From positions 1 to 33,109 of the forward strand of contig VBCG01000010.1 of NCBI GenBank assembly GCA_005881895.1: DNA of 33,109 bases. The letters run 5' to 3'. The notes under the pieces were generated by a model that was given only the letters and a program-made list of their open reading frames with translations, was not told the DNA's origin and did no database searches. The translations under genes and the position numbers were made by a program. Shown here one piece after another: positions 1 through 10,017 of this stretch. How positions within the stretch are numbered: position 1 is the stretch's first letter; each line of letters starts with the position of its first letter. Source of the stretch: Betaproteobacteria bacterium. GTDB taxonomy: Bacteria; Pseudomonadota; Gammaproteobacteria; Burkholderiales; Casimicrobiaceae.

Positions 1-5
1 TGCTG

Positions 6-13
6 TCTCCTCT
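6..13 (-). promoter_or_regulatory. Candidate Shine-Dalgarno for a gene starting at the window edge
   Basis: On the minus strand this stretch reads AGAGGAGA and is followed by CAGCA up to the window end. If the last base is the A of an ATG, the spacing is ideal for translation initiation. The gene itself lies outside the window. In betaproteobacteria rlmB (23S rRNA 2'-O-methyltransferase) commonly follows rnr, so it is the obvious guess, but no rlmB coding sequence is visible. Positions 1-125 otherwise hold no recognisable feature. Confidence 0.35.
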
Positions 14-125
14 CATCGCCGCCCTGGCAATGTCGTTAAGCTCGGTCTCGGTAGTGGGGAATGCGCTGCGCTTGCGCTCGGCTTAGTTGGAACGACGCTC
101 GAGTCGACCCTGGTGGGTTGTAGCG

Positions 126-2387
126 CTAACGGCGGCCCTTATCGCGACGCGGCCGACTATCGCGCGACAGCGGTTCCGCTATGCGCGGCCGACCGCGGGC
201 CGCTATATCAGACACGCTCTCCTCCGCTAGCGTGAAATCAATTTTCGCGGTCTCGAGATCGACGCGGGCGACCTTGACGCGCACGCGTCCGGCAAGCTGA
301 AACACGCGACCGCCGCGCTCGCCGATCAGGGCATGCCGCGGTGCGTCGAAGTGGAAATAATCGCGGCCGAGCTCGGTGACGTGCACAAGCCCATCGATGT
401 TGAGCCCGTCGAGCGTCACGAATATGCCGAAGCTCGCCACGCCGCTGATTGTGCCGGCGAAATCTTCGCCGATCTTGTCCTTCATGTAGTGGCACTTGAG
501 CCATTGCAGGACGTCACGCGACGCATCGTCGGCGCGGCGCTCGGCCATCGAGCAATGCGAGCCGAGTGCTTCCCACGACTGCGCGGAAGGCGTGTAGTGC
601 TTGCCTGCAAGCACCGCCTTGATAGCCCGATGCGTGAGCAGGTCAGGATAACGGCGGATCGGCGACGTGAAATGCATGTAAGCGTCGTAGGCGAGACCGA
701 AATGGCCGACGTTGTTGGGCCGATACTGTGCCTGCGACAGCGAGCGCAGAAGCACGGTCTGCAGCAGCGCGAAGTCCGGGCGCTCTCGAATTCGACCGAG
801 CAGCTCTGCATAGTCGGCGGCCGTTGGCTTGTTGCCGCCGGCGAGCGATAACCCCGAACCGCCCAGAAATTCGCGCAACGCGGCGAGCTTGTCGGGCGGC
901 GGGCCTTCGTGCACGCGATAAAGCGCGGGCTGCGCGTGCAGCGTCATGTACTCGGCGGCGCAAACATTGGCGGCCAGCATGCTCTCTTCGATCAAACGGT
1001 GCGCGTCGTTGCGCGGCGACGGCACGATACGAACGATCTTGCCGTGCTCGTCGAATTCGAGCGCCAGCTCGTCAGTGTCGAAATCAATCGCGCCGCGCGC
1101 CTCGCGCGTTGCCAGCAGCACGCGAAACAAGGCGTGAAGGTCCTGCAGATGCGGCAACAACGCTTTCGCTTCCGATGACTTCGCGCTCGCCGGTTGCGAG
1201 AGCCATCGCCAGACTTGCGTGTACGTCAAGCGGGCATGCGAGTGAATGACCGCTAGGTGGAACTCGTAGCGTTCGATTGCGCCGGCGGCTGATATCGTCA
1301 TGTCGCAAACGAGCGTCAATCGATCGACGTTAGGCTTGAGAGAGCAGAGATCATTTGACAGCGCTTCGGGCAGCATCGGGATCACGCGTCGCGGAAAATA
1401 GACCGACGTGCCGCGTTCCCGCGCGCAGGTGTCGAGTGCATCGCCGTCGCGCACGTAATGCGAAACATCGGCGATCGCCACGACGAGTCGGAAGCCGCTA
1501 CCTTTGCGTTCGCAATACACGGCGTCGTCGAAATCCTTCGCGGTTTCGCCGTCGATCGTCACGAGCGGCAGCGCCATCAAGTCGGTGCGACCCTTGCGAT
1601 CAGCAGGCCGCACTTCGGTGGGCAAACGTTCCGCCTGCCGACGGGCCGATGCGTCGAATTCAAAGGGCAGATCATGCTTGCGAAGCGCAATCTCAATTTC
1701 AATTCCCGGATCGGTCGCGCTTCCCAGCACGTGCTTTATTCGCGCGATCGCTTCGCGATGCTCGGATGGCTGCTCGAGAATTTCAGCGACGACAACCTGA
1801 CCGGCGTTCGCGCCGTTGACTTCATGCGGCGGAATCAGCAGGTCCTGGTTGATCTTGCGGTTCTCCGCTTCGACGAACCAGATGCCGCGCTCTTCATGGA
1901 GCCTGCCGACAACTTCGCGATTGGCACGAGTGAGTACGTCGACGATTTCGCCCTCGGGACGACCGCGGCGGTCGTAGCCGATGCGCTTGGCACTCACGCG
2001 ATCGCCGTGCAGAACCTTGCGCATCTCGCGCGGCGCAAGGAACAGATCGTCGCCGCCCTCGTCCGGTACAAGGAAGCCAAATCCATCGGGGTGTCCTTGC
2101 ACGGTGCCGGTCACGAGATCGAGCTTGGAGGCGATGCAAAGCTCACCCTTTCGGTTTCGCATGACGAAACCGGCGCGCTCCAACTCGGCCAGCTGCGCGT
2201 CGAAATCAGGCAGCGATCTTTCTGCTACGCCGAGGCGACGCAGAAGCTCATCCAGGCCGAGCGGCACACCGGCAGCGGTCAGCGCGGCCACAATTTCCTC
2301 GCGCGAAGTCGACGTGCGTGAATTGCGCGTTCGCCCTCCGCGCGATGCGGCTCGAGGCTCGTCGTTCACGTCATTTCGCTTTGACAA
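126..2387 (-). CDS. rnr: Ribonuclease R
   Basis: A 3'-to-5' exoribonuclease of the RNase II/RNB family that degrades structured RNA in the cytoplasm. The 753-residue protein has an N-terminal winged-helix-like region (about 28-85), cold-shock-type OB domains (about 90-220), the RNB catalytic domain and an S1 domain (about 640-725). The catalytic acidic motif IDGETAKDFDDA is intact, placing metal-binding aspartates at 279, 285, 287 and 288. The C-terminus is a basic tail rich in Arg and Lys, usual for RNase R and not for RNase II. The start used here is TTG at 2387, with no good Shine-Dalgarno upstream; an in-frame GTG at 2369 is an alternative. It is transcribed away from the tRNA-Leu gene. 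The identity is very secure, the start is not. Confidence 0.95.
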   Translation of the reverse strand: MSKRNDVNDEPRAASRGGRTRNSRTSTSREEIVAALTAAGVPLGLDELLRRLGVAERSLPDFDAQLAELERAGFVMRNRKGELCIASKLDLVTGTVQGHPDGFGFLVPDEGGDDLFLAPREMRKVLHGDRVSAKRIGYDRRGRPEGEIVDVLTRANREVVGRLHEERGIWFVEAENRKINQDLLIPPHEVNGANAGQVVVAEILEQPSEHREAIARIKHVLGSATDPGIEIEIALRKHDLPFEFDASARRQAERLPTEVRPADRKGRTDLMALPLVTIDGETAKDFDDAVYCERKGSGFRLVVAIADVSHYVRDGDALDTCARERGTSVYFPRRVIPMLPEALSNDLCSLKPNVDRLTLVCDMTISAAGAIERYEFHLAVIHSHARLTYTQVWRWLSQPASAKSSEAKALLPHLQDLHALFRVLLATREARGAIDFDTDELALEFDEHGKIVRIVPSPRNDAHRLIEESMLAANVCAAEYMTLHAQPALYRVHEGPPPDKLAALREFLGGSGLSLAGGNKPTAADYAELLGRIRERPDFALLQTVLLRSLSQAQYRPNNVGHFGLAYDAYMHFTSPIRRYPDLLTHRAIKAVLAGKHYTPSAQSWEALGSHCSMAERRADDASRDVLQWLKCHYMKDKIGEDFAGTISGVASFGIFVTLDGLNIDGLVHVTELGRDYFHFDAPRHALIGERGGRVFQLAGRVRVKVARVDLETAKIDFTLAEESVSDIAARGRPRIAEPLSRDSRPRRDKGRR

Positions 2388-2399
2388 GGAGAGAAGCGT

Positions 2400-2427
2400 C
2401 TTTTAAAATAAAGGGTTGCGGTTGCAA
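2400..2427 (-). promoter_or_regulatory. Candidate promoter of rnr
   Basis: On the minus strand TTGCAA (2427-2422) is followed after 16 bases by TAAAAG (2405-2400), each matching four of six positions of the sigma-70 consensus. The -10 box ends only 12 bases before the proposed TTG start of rnr, so the leader would be very short. This would fit the missing Shine-Dalgarno, but the prediction rests on weak matches. Confidence 0.3.
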
Positions 2428-2450
2428 GCCCCTTTGTTGGACGATGTAGG
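2422..2450 (+). promoter_or_regulatory. Candidate promoter of tRNA-Leu
   Basis: TTGCAA (2422-2427) is separated by 17 bases from TGTAGG (2445-2450), a weak -10 match. Transcription would start just before the tRNA 5' end at 2459. TTGCAA is its own reverse complement, so the same hexamer could act as -35 for both this promoter and the divergent rnr promoter. Confidence 0.3.
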
Positions 2451-2458
2451 CAAATAAG

Positions 2459-2545
2459 GCCCAGATGGCGGAATTGGTAGACGCACTAGGTTCAGGTCCT
2501 AGCGGTGGCAACACTGTGGAGGTTCGAGTCCTCTTCTGGGCACCA
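2459..2545 (+). tRNA. tRNA-Leu (anticodon CAG)
   Basis: An 87-nt class II tRNA including an encoded CCA end. The acceptor arms GCCCAGA (2459-2465) and TCTGGGC (2535-2541) pair perfectly, followed by discriminator A and CCA at 2543-2545. The D arm contains GGTAGACGC. The anticodon stem CTAGG/CCTAG encloses loop TTCAGGT, giving anticodon CAG at 2493-2495, which reads CUG leucine codons. A long variable arm (GGTGGCAACACTGTG region) and a TTCGAGT T-loop are present, as expected for leucine tRNA. It sits between rnr and a frameshifted gene, and no integrase or attachment duplication is seen at its 3' end. Confidence 0.97.
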
Positions 2546-2547
2546 GT

Positions 2548-3308
2548 TCATTTGTAAGTCACGACGACCGGCCTGCCGTTGATCATCAATTCGCCGGTTG
2601 TCATGTTGATCTGGAGCACCGGCTTATCGCCGTTATAGAGACCCCACGTTCCCGTTTCGGGGTCGAACTTGCTGGCGATCTGCGCCGACTCTTCCCACGC
2701 GCGCTTGTTGCCCGCCCGCATCGCGTAACACGCGTAGCGACAATGCGCCGATACCATCACGCCAAAATTAACGTCGGCTTCGCTGTCCTTGAGCGCCGCC
2801 GGCAAGATCCACATGCCATAGTCGATCGTCGCCTTCGGGCCTTCGCCTTGCGCGCGACCGAGCACGATGCCGAGTCCGATTCGATTGCCGCCGCCAAGCT
2901 CGTCGAATCGCGGCGGACCCGTCATGAACGCATCGATCTCCAAACCCCATAGCGCTCCGGTGCCGGCGTGGTCGTGCGCCTCGAGAACGCCGCCCCACGT
3001 TGGTCCGGTGTCGAATTTGTTGGCTTGTGCGTAAAGGGCGACACTCGCATCGTACGCGCTGTGGTTGTTCAGGATCGTGAGATTCGCCCATTCGAGCGAT
3101 CGCGTGTCGGCGTCCGTTGTCACGTGTGTATAGAGTGCGGGAACGAGCGACCCCGCCCGCCCGCCGGCGCGGAACGCGTGACGGTCAAGCTCGCGGGAAA
3201 CGCGTATACGTCCGGCGGACGCGGCGTAACGCCCTGGAAGTAACCGGTCTGCGCCGACACGGCGGACGCCAGCGCGAACGAGATGCCGAAGCATAACCAT
3301 GCGCGCAT
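2548..3308 (-). pseudogene. Frameshifted secreted hypothetical protein
   Basis: I do not recognise the family. Two reading frames must be joined to make a sensible protein. The upstream frame starts with ATG at 3308, preceded by AAGGA, and encodes a clear signal peptide (MRAWLCFGISFALASAVSA, cleavage before QTGYF). It runs into an early stop at 3120. The downstream frame continues without interruption from about 3165 to the stop at 2548 and looks protein-like (Gly-rich, with LWGLEIDAF, IDYGMWILPA and a C-terminal GELMINGRPVV segment reminiscent of phage-type structural proteins). The frames meet in a GC-only tract at 3151-3170 made of GGGC-like repeats, where one lost base explains the shift. 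The intact product would be about 250 residues and exported. It may be a real pseudogene, a phase-variable tract or a sequencing error. Confidence 0.6.
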
Positions 3309-3389
3309 CGCTCATTCCTTTCTTGGACGGTTGAATGCATTTGCAAGAGCCGATCATGTGCGACCCGCGTGCCATCGACTCGACCGTAC

Positions 3390-3908
3390 TCAGCGCATTT
3401 CGCCGGCGGCAAGCCGTGCCTTCAGCGCCTCAGGCCGCAACGTATCGTAGATCTCGAACGGCTGATGGATCCACGGGTTGTGCGGCAAATGCTCGACCCA
3501 GTAATCGGGCTTGAATACGGAAGACCCCTTCCACCAGAGGACCGCCGTCTTGAGCTCGGTGATATGAGGAAAGCGCTGCGGCAGCTCGCGATGCACCGCC
3601 TCGAGCGTGTGGCCCGAATCGACCATATCGTCGACAAGCAATACGCGTTCGCCAAGTCGCGGCCGCGTCATCGTCATGTGCTCGGCGATGACAAGCTCGC
3701 CGCGAATGGTTCCGCCCTCGGCGGTATACGAGTGGGTCGACAGAATCGCGAGTGGCAGCTCGTAGATGCGCGACAGCACGTCACCGACGCGCAGGCCGCC
3801 GCGCGCGATGCAGATGACCTGATTGAACGCGAAGGCCGATTCATAGATGCGAAGCGCCAGGCGTTCAACGAGCGTGTTGTACTCGTCCCAGCTCACATGC
3901 AGGCTCAT
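3390..3908 (-). CDS. Phosphoribosyltransferase (type I PRTase fold)
   Basis: A 172-residue PRTase-family protein. The 13-residue PRPP-binding motif is visible as VLLVDDMVDSGHT, with the two acidic residues and the Gly-Thr loop intact. The upstream ICIARGGLRVGD segment matches the PPi-binding loop. Type I PRTases transfer a base onto PRPP or act in reverse; xanthine or hypoxanthine-guanine salvage is the likely role, but the base cannot be assigned from sequence. I chose the ATG at 3908 because it follows GAGGATGAGG and lies four bases after the purA stop. The same frame extends upstream to 3974 inside purA, without support. Close linkage to purA fits a purine salvage and synthesis operon, and it appears to be the last gene of the long minus-strand block. 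Confidence 0.85.
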   Translation of the reverse strand: MSLHVSWDEYNTLVERLALRIYESAFAFNQVICIARGGLRVGDVLSRIYELPLAILSTHSYTAEGGTIRGELVIAEHMTMTRPRLGERVLLVDDMVDSGHTLEAVHRELPQRFPHITELKTAVLWWKGSSVFKPDYWVEHLPHNPWIHQPFEIYDTLRPEALKARLAAGEMR

Positions 3909-3912
3909 CGCC

Positions 3913-6255
<2,343 letters not shown>

Positions 6256-6257
<2 letters not shown>

Positions 6258-6324
6258 AGGGTCAGACTCCCATTTTTGCAGCAGCCTATCGGAGACCGGG
6301 TCGCAAATGGGAGTCTGACCCTAT
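6256..6324. repeat. Palindromic REP-like element at the hisZ start
   Basis: Two perfect 20-bp inverted arms, 6256-6275 (ATAGGGTCAGACTCCCATTT on plus) and 6305-6324, flank a 29-base spacer; the pairing resumes with GC/GC after a two-base bulge. Short palindromes containing GGGTCAGACTCC are widely scattered in proteobacterial genomes, often near REP-associated Y1 transposases, as I recall; no transposase is present here. Read in the gene direction, the proximal arm ends in GGGAGTCTGACCCTATG, so the element supplies both the GGGAG ribosome-binding site and the hisZ start codon. The distal end lies seven bases from the stop of the DUF2065 gene. Confidence 0.85.
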
Positions 6325-6331
6325 ACTGATT

Positions 6332-6523
6332 TTACGCATTCTGGAGCACCAGGAGCGAGACGATACCGAAGCCGATGGCGATCAAGCCGATGAAGCGCAG
6401 CTGTCCGTCGGTGAGCTCCGTCAAGCGCTGGAACGCTTCGCGCCAGACGCGCGGCGCAAGAAAAGGTAGCAGTCCCTCGAGAATCAGCAGCAAGGCAAAC
6501 GCGATCCAAAGCGATTCACCCAC
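6332..6523 (-). CDS. yjeT: DUF2065 (YjeT-like) small membrane protein
   Basis: A 63-residue protein with two hydrophobic segments, about residues 4-22 (LWIAFALLLILEGLLPFLA) and 42-61 (IGLIAIGFGIVSLLVL). The central PRVWREAFQRLTELTDGQLRFIGL segment matches the DUF2065/YjeT family. Its molecular function is unknown. The family regularly sits next to hflC, as here (25 bases downstream of the hflC stop), suggesting a link to the HflKC/FtsH membrane complex, but this is inference from context. The start is GTG at 6523; there is no internal ATG and the Shine-Dalgarno is weak, so translation may depend on coupling to hflC. Confidence 0.88.
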   Translation of the reverse strand: MGESLWIAFALLLILEGLLPFLAPRVWREAFQRLTELTDGQLRFIGLIAIGFGIVSLLVLQNA

Positions 6524-6547
6524 GGCGGGCTCGTGAGTCGTGAACCA

Positions 6548-7441
6548 CTATTTGGTCGGCAACTTCGATCCACGGCCCGATCCGTATTGCTTGAAATACT
6601 GGAAGAACTCGGAGCTCGGATCGAGGACCAGCATGTCGCTCTTGTTGCGGAACGTCGTTTTGTACGCTTCCAGACTGCGATAGAACGAATAGAACTCCGC
6701 ATTCTGGCCGTACGCATCGGCGTAGATGGTCGACGCGCGCGCATCGCCTTCGCCCTTGATCTTCTGTGCGGCGCGATAGGCGTCGGCCAGAATGACCTGG
6801 CGTTGGCGGTCGGCATCGGCTTGGATCTTTTCGCGCTCAGCGGAACCGAGCGAGCGGAGCTCGTTCGCGACGCGGCGGCGCTCCGACTCCATCCGTTGAT
6901 AGACGGGACCGGTGACGTCGGGCGGCAATTCGACGCGCCGCAGCCGAACATCGATGACCTCGACACCGATCGACGCCGCATCGGCATTTGCCTTTTGCCG
7001 CGTCAGCGACGTGATTAGATCGCGTTCGGTGGATATCGTCTCGTGCGCGGTGTGCTTGTTCACCTCCTCGGCCAGGTTGGCGCGAACGGTTTGCGACAAA
7101 CGGCGCCGCGCGGCTTCCTCGTCGCCGCCGACCGAAATGTAGTATTGCTTGACATCGAGAATACGCCAGAGAACGAAGAAATCGACGAGCAGCGGCTTCT
7201 TTTCCGACGTCGTGATCCGGTCCGGCTCCGCGTTGTCGAGCACTTGGTTGACTTTGTCGTAGTACTTGACGTTCTGCACGAGCGGCACCTTGAAATACAG
7301 TCCCGCGTTCGATTGGGTCTCGATCACTTCACCCAACTGAAACTTGATCGCATACTTGCGTTGGTCCACCGTATAGATCGCTTGCGAGGCGACGAGCAGC
7401 AACGCGACGACCAGCGCGAGGATCGGCATCGAGAATTTCAT
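6548..7441 (-). CDS. hflC: FtsH protease modulator HflC
   Basis: One half of the HflK-HflC complex, a membrane SPFH/prohibitin-type assembly that surrounds the FtsH protease and modulates its activity. The 297-residue protein has one N-terminal membrane segment (about residues 5-22, ILALVVALLLVASQAIYTV) followed by a periplasmic SPFH domain (VDQRKYAIKFQLGEVI to about 200) and a long charged helical region rich in Glu/Arg/Ala (REKIQADADRQRQVILADAYRAAQ pattern). The ATG at 7441 is chosen because the protein begins directly with the membrane anchor; the same frame extends upstream to 7471 only into a repeat. It follows hflK with an 82-base gap filled by the bridging repeat at 7442-7527. The Shine-Dalgarno is weak (GGGAAG, about 12 bases upstream). 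Confidence 0.96.
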   Translation of the reverse strand: MKFSMPILALVVALLLVASQAIYTVDQRKYAIKFQLGEVIETQSNAGLYFKVPLVQNVKYYDKVNQVLDNAEPDRITTSEKKPLLVDFFVLWRILDVKQYYISVGGDEEAARRRLSQTVRANLAEEVNKHTAHETISTERDLITSLTRQKANADAASIGVEVIDVRLRRVELPPDVTGPVYQRMESERRRVANELRSLGSAEREKIQADADRQRQVILADAYRAAQKIKGEGDARASTIYADAYGQNAEFYSFYRSLEAYKTTFRNKSDMLVLDPSSEFFQYFKQYGSGRGSKLPTK

Positions 7442-7527
7442 CGCTAGCAGCTTCCCGCCGGGCCGCCCCAAGGGAGGCTTGCTCCCCCTCTGGGGGCAGC
7501 GAACAAAGTGAGCGTGGGGGTCGTCAT
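7442..7527. repeat. GC-rich junction repeat, copy A, with bridging mini-ORF (hflK/hflC)
   Basis: This stretch matches copy B at 21327-21425 in opposite orientation relative to the genes. Shared blocks on plus are CCGCCGGGCCGCCCCAAGG, the hairpin core CTCCCCCTCTGGGGGCAG and AGCGTGGGGGTC. In the gene direction (minus) an ATG at 7527 overlaps the hflK stop as ATGA, and the frame stays open for 27 codons to TAG at 7446-7444, two bases before the hflC ATG. GAGGGA near the hflK end could serve as its ribosome-binding site. The predicted peptide is rich in Pro, Gly and Thr with no recognisable domain. It may keep ribosomes moving from hflK to hflC rather than make a useful peptide. Confidence 0.8.
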
Positions 7528-8723
7528 CTTCCCTCTCGACTGCGGAGTGTCTCGCGCGAGCGCGTTGGGTCGACCGTTACTGCCGGTTCTGGCGTCGTCG
7601 GCACGCGTGGCGGCGAAGTTGCCGAATCACCTGCCGACGAAGCGGAGGCCGCGGCGCCCTGCTGCAAAAGCTTGTCGAGCGGTAAGTTCAGCAAGTTCGC
7701 GCCGCTTTTCTGGTCGATCAGCACCTTGCTCGAATTGCCGAGCACCGATTGCATCATGTCCAGATAGAGCCGGTCGCGCGTGACGCCCGGCGCCTTCTGA
7801 TATTCGACGAGGATGTCGCGAAAGCGCGCCGCATCGCCTTCGGCCCGCTGCACGACCTCGGTCTTGTAACCGCTCGCTTCTTCGCTCAGACGCGATGCTT
7901 GACCACGCGCGCGCGGCACGACGTCGTTCGCATACGCTTGACCTTCGTTCTTCGAACGCTCGCGGTCCTGGCCCGCTTTTACGGCGTCGTCGAACGCGGC
8001 CTGTACCTTTTCGGGCGGCTGCACACTTTGCAGCGTCACTTTCTGCACGTAGATGCCGGTGCCGTAGCGATCGAGCATCTGCTGCATCAGCTGCTCGGTC
8101 TGCTTCGCGATCTGCTCGCGCCCTTCGTAAAGAACGAAGTCCATCTTCGCCTTGCCGACGACCTCGCGGATCGCCGACTCGGCGACGAACGCCGCGATCT
8201 GATCGGGCTTGCGGTTGTTGAAGACGTAGGCCTCGGCGCTTTTCAGGTTGTATTGGACCGCGAACTGGATGTCGATGATGTTCTCATCGTCCGTCAGCAT
8301 CACGGCCTCTTTGTCGACCTTGTTCTTGGGCGAATTGCGGTAACCGACCTCGATCGTCTTCACTTGCGAGAAGTCGACCAGCTCTACGGCCTCCACCGGA
8401 AAAGGCAGATGCCAGCGCGGGCCCGGGAGCATGGTCTCCGTGTATTTGCCGAAGCGGGTGACGACCCCGCGGCGACCTTCGTCTACGATGTAGAAACCGC
8501 TTGCAAGCCAAACCAGCAGCGCGAGCGCGACGAGGAGCCCCGCGCCGCCCAGCGGAAATTTCATCTTGGGACCGCTCGGGCCTTCGGGCGGCGTTTCTTC
8601 GCCGGGGGCCTTGCGTCCGAACAACTCGGCGAGTCGGCGGTTGACGTTGCGCCAGATCTCATCGAGGTCGGGCGGTCCGCTGCCCCCGCCGCGCTTGCCC
8701 CACTGCGGATCGTTGAGCGACAT
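7524..8723 (-). CDS. hflK: FtsH protease modulator HflK
   Basis: Partner of HflC in the membrane complex controlling FtsH. The 399-residue protein starts with a cytoplasmic Gly- and Pro-rich segment (MSLNDPQWGKRGGGSGPPDLDEIWR, typical of HflK), then a single membrane helix at about 58-77 and the SPFH domain (FYIVDEGRRGVVTRFGKYTE onward). RPDQIAAFVAESAIREVVGK and QAAFDDAVKAGQDRERSKNEGQAYANDVVPRARG-type sequence are family hallmarks. The C-terminal tail after about 350 is low-complexity (Ala/Ser/Pro/Thr). The ATG at 8723 gives the canonical N-terminus. It lies 64 bases after hflX. Its stop codon overlaps the ATG of a repeat-derived mini-ORF leading into hflC. Confidence 0.97.
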   Translation of the reverse strand: MSLNDPQWGKRGGGSGPPDLDEIWRNVNRRLAELFGRKAPGEETPPEGPSGPKMKFPLGGAGLLVALALLVWLASGFYIVDEGRRGVVTRFGKYTETMLPGPRWHLPFPVEAVELVDFSQVKTIEVGYRNSPKNKVDKEAVMLTDDENIIDIQFAVQYNLKSAEAYVFNNRKPDQIAAFVAESAIREVVGKAKMDFVLYEGREQIAKQTEQLMQQMLDRYGTGIYVQKVTLQSVQPPEKVQAAFDDAVKAGQDRERSKNEGQAYANDVVPRARGQASRLSEEASGYKTEVVQRAEGDAARFRDILVEYQKAPGVTRDRLYLDMMQSVLGNSSKVLIDQKSGANLLNLPLDKLLQQGAAASASSAGDSATSPPRVPTTPEPAVTVDPTRSRETLRSREGR

Positions 8724-8787
8724 GACGGTGCGTCTGCTTCTGGCGGGTGGAGACGAGATGGAAAATGAGGCGCGGCGATTCCGCGCG

Positions 8788-9930
8788 TTATCGAGACAGC
8801 GCCGGCGTCGAGATCGAATGCGGGGCAGGCGGCGTTGTTGGATCGCGCGGGAAACGTTCGGCCAGCGCGGCGCGCAATTCGGCGCATCCGGCGCCGGTCA
8901 ATGCGCTTGTTCGAATATTGCAAATGTTACCACAGGCATCGCGCTCGGCGCCCGCCGGCATCTGCGCGAGATCGCATTTGTTGTAGACGCGAAGCTGCGG
9001 CACGCCGTCGGCGCCGATGGCGGCCAGCACTGCTTCGACGGCGGCGATCTGATCGTCGCGATTCGCCGCGCTGGCGTCGATCACGTGCAGCAGCAAATCG
9101 GCGTCCGCCGCTTCGGAGAGCGTAGCGCTGAATGCCGCGACCAGATCGTGCGGCAGGTCGCGAATGAATCCGACGGTGTCCGAGAGGACCATCGACTCGG
9201 CAGCGTCGACGTGCAAACGCCGCAATGTCGTGTCGAGCGTCGCAAAGAGTTGATCCGCCGCATGGACGTGGCTGCCGGTCAAGCGGTTGAACAATGTCGA
9301 CTTGCCGGCGTTCGTGTAGCCGACAAGCGCGATCGTGCGCACCGCGGCGCGGCGCCGCGTTCGGCTTTGCGTCGCGCGCGAGCGAGCGACACGCGATAGC
9401 CGCCCGCGCAGCAGCTTGACGCGCTGCGCGATCAGTCGACGATCGGTCTCCAGCTGCGTTTCGCCGGGACCGCGCAGCCCGATGCCGCCCTTCTGGCGCT
9501 CGAGGTGAGTCCAACTGCCGACCAGGCGCGTCGCCATGTGATTCAACTGCGCGAGCTCGACTTGCAGCTTGCCTTCGGCGCTCCGCGCGCGTTGCGCGAA
9601 GATGTCAAGGATCAGCGTGGCTCGATCGACGACGCGGCATGACAACGCCTCTTCAAGATTGCGCTGCTGCACGCCGGAGAGCGAGTGATCGAAAATGACC
9701 AGATCGGCGCTGGTGGCTGCCTTGCGCTCGGCGATTTCGGCGACTTTGCCTCGTCCGGCGAACAGCGCAGCATCCGGCCGCTCGCGGCGACCGCGGACTT
9801 GGGCGACGACCTGCGCGCCCGCGGAGGCGGCGAGCGCCGTAACTTCGCTCATGCGATCGCGATCATCACCTCGCCCAAAGGCAAGCGCGACGATCAACGC
9901 ACGGTCGCCGCCTTCAGGACGCTCGAACAT
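8788..9930 (-). CDS. hflX: Ribosome-associated GTPase HflX
   Basis: A translational GTPase of the Obg-HflX superfamily that binds the 50S subunit and splits stalled or heat-damaged 70S ribosomes. The 380-residue protein has the HflX N-terminal domain, the conserved linker GGIGLRGPGETQLETDRR (about 148-165) and the G domain with P-loop GYTNAGKST (about 204-212), G3 DTVGFIRDLP and G4 NKCD. I chose the ATG at 9930 (MFERPEGGDRALIV), which matches the usual start of proteobacterial HflX; an in-frame upstream start at 9960 lacks support. It follows hfq by 87 bases and precedes hflK. The order hfq-hflX-hflK-hflC is conserved across proteobacteria. Confidence 0.97.
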   Translation of the reverse strand: MFERPEGGDRALIVALAFGRGDDRDRMSEVTALAASAGAQVVAQVRGRRERPDAALFAGRGKVAEIAERKAATSADLVIFDHSLSGVQQRNLEEALSCRVVDRATLILDIFAQRARSAEGKLQVELAQLNHMATRLVGSWTHLERQKGGIGLRGPGETQLETDRRLIAQRVKLLRGRLSRVARSRATQSRTRRRAAVRTIALVGYTNAGKSTLFNRLTGSHVHAADQLFATLDTTLRRLHVDAAESMVLSDTVGFIRDLPHDLVAAFSATLSEAADADLLLHVIDASAANRDDQIAAVEAVLAAIGADGVPQLRVYNKCDLAQMPAGAERDACGNICNIRTSALTGAGCAELRAALAERFPRDPTTPPAPHSISTPALSR

Positions 9931-10017
9931 CAACCTGCTGCGGCATCTTGCCGCGTGCACTGCCGGGGCGATTGATGCCCCCGTGTCGCATGTGCATTCG
10001 GACGCGAAGCGGTCGTA

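Noticed and set aside
2530-2600. Possible integration site of a mobile island at the tRNA-Leu 3' end
   Set aside because: No integrase gene and no duplicated tRNA 3' fragment seen in the window; the following gene is small and isolated.
7395-7471. Longer hflC starting at 7471
   Set aside because: The extra residues are translated repeat DNA and would push the membrane anchor inward; the ATG at 7441 matches the family start.
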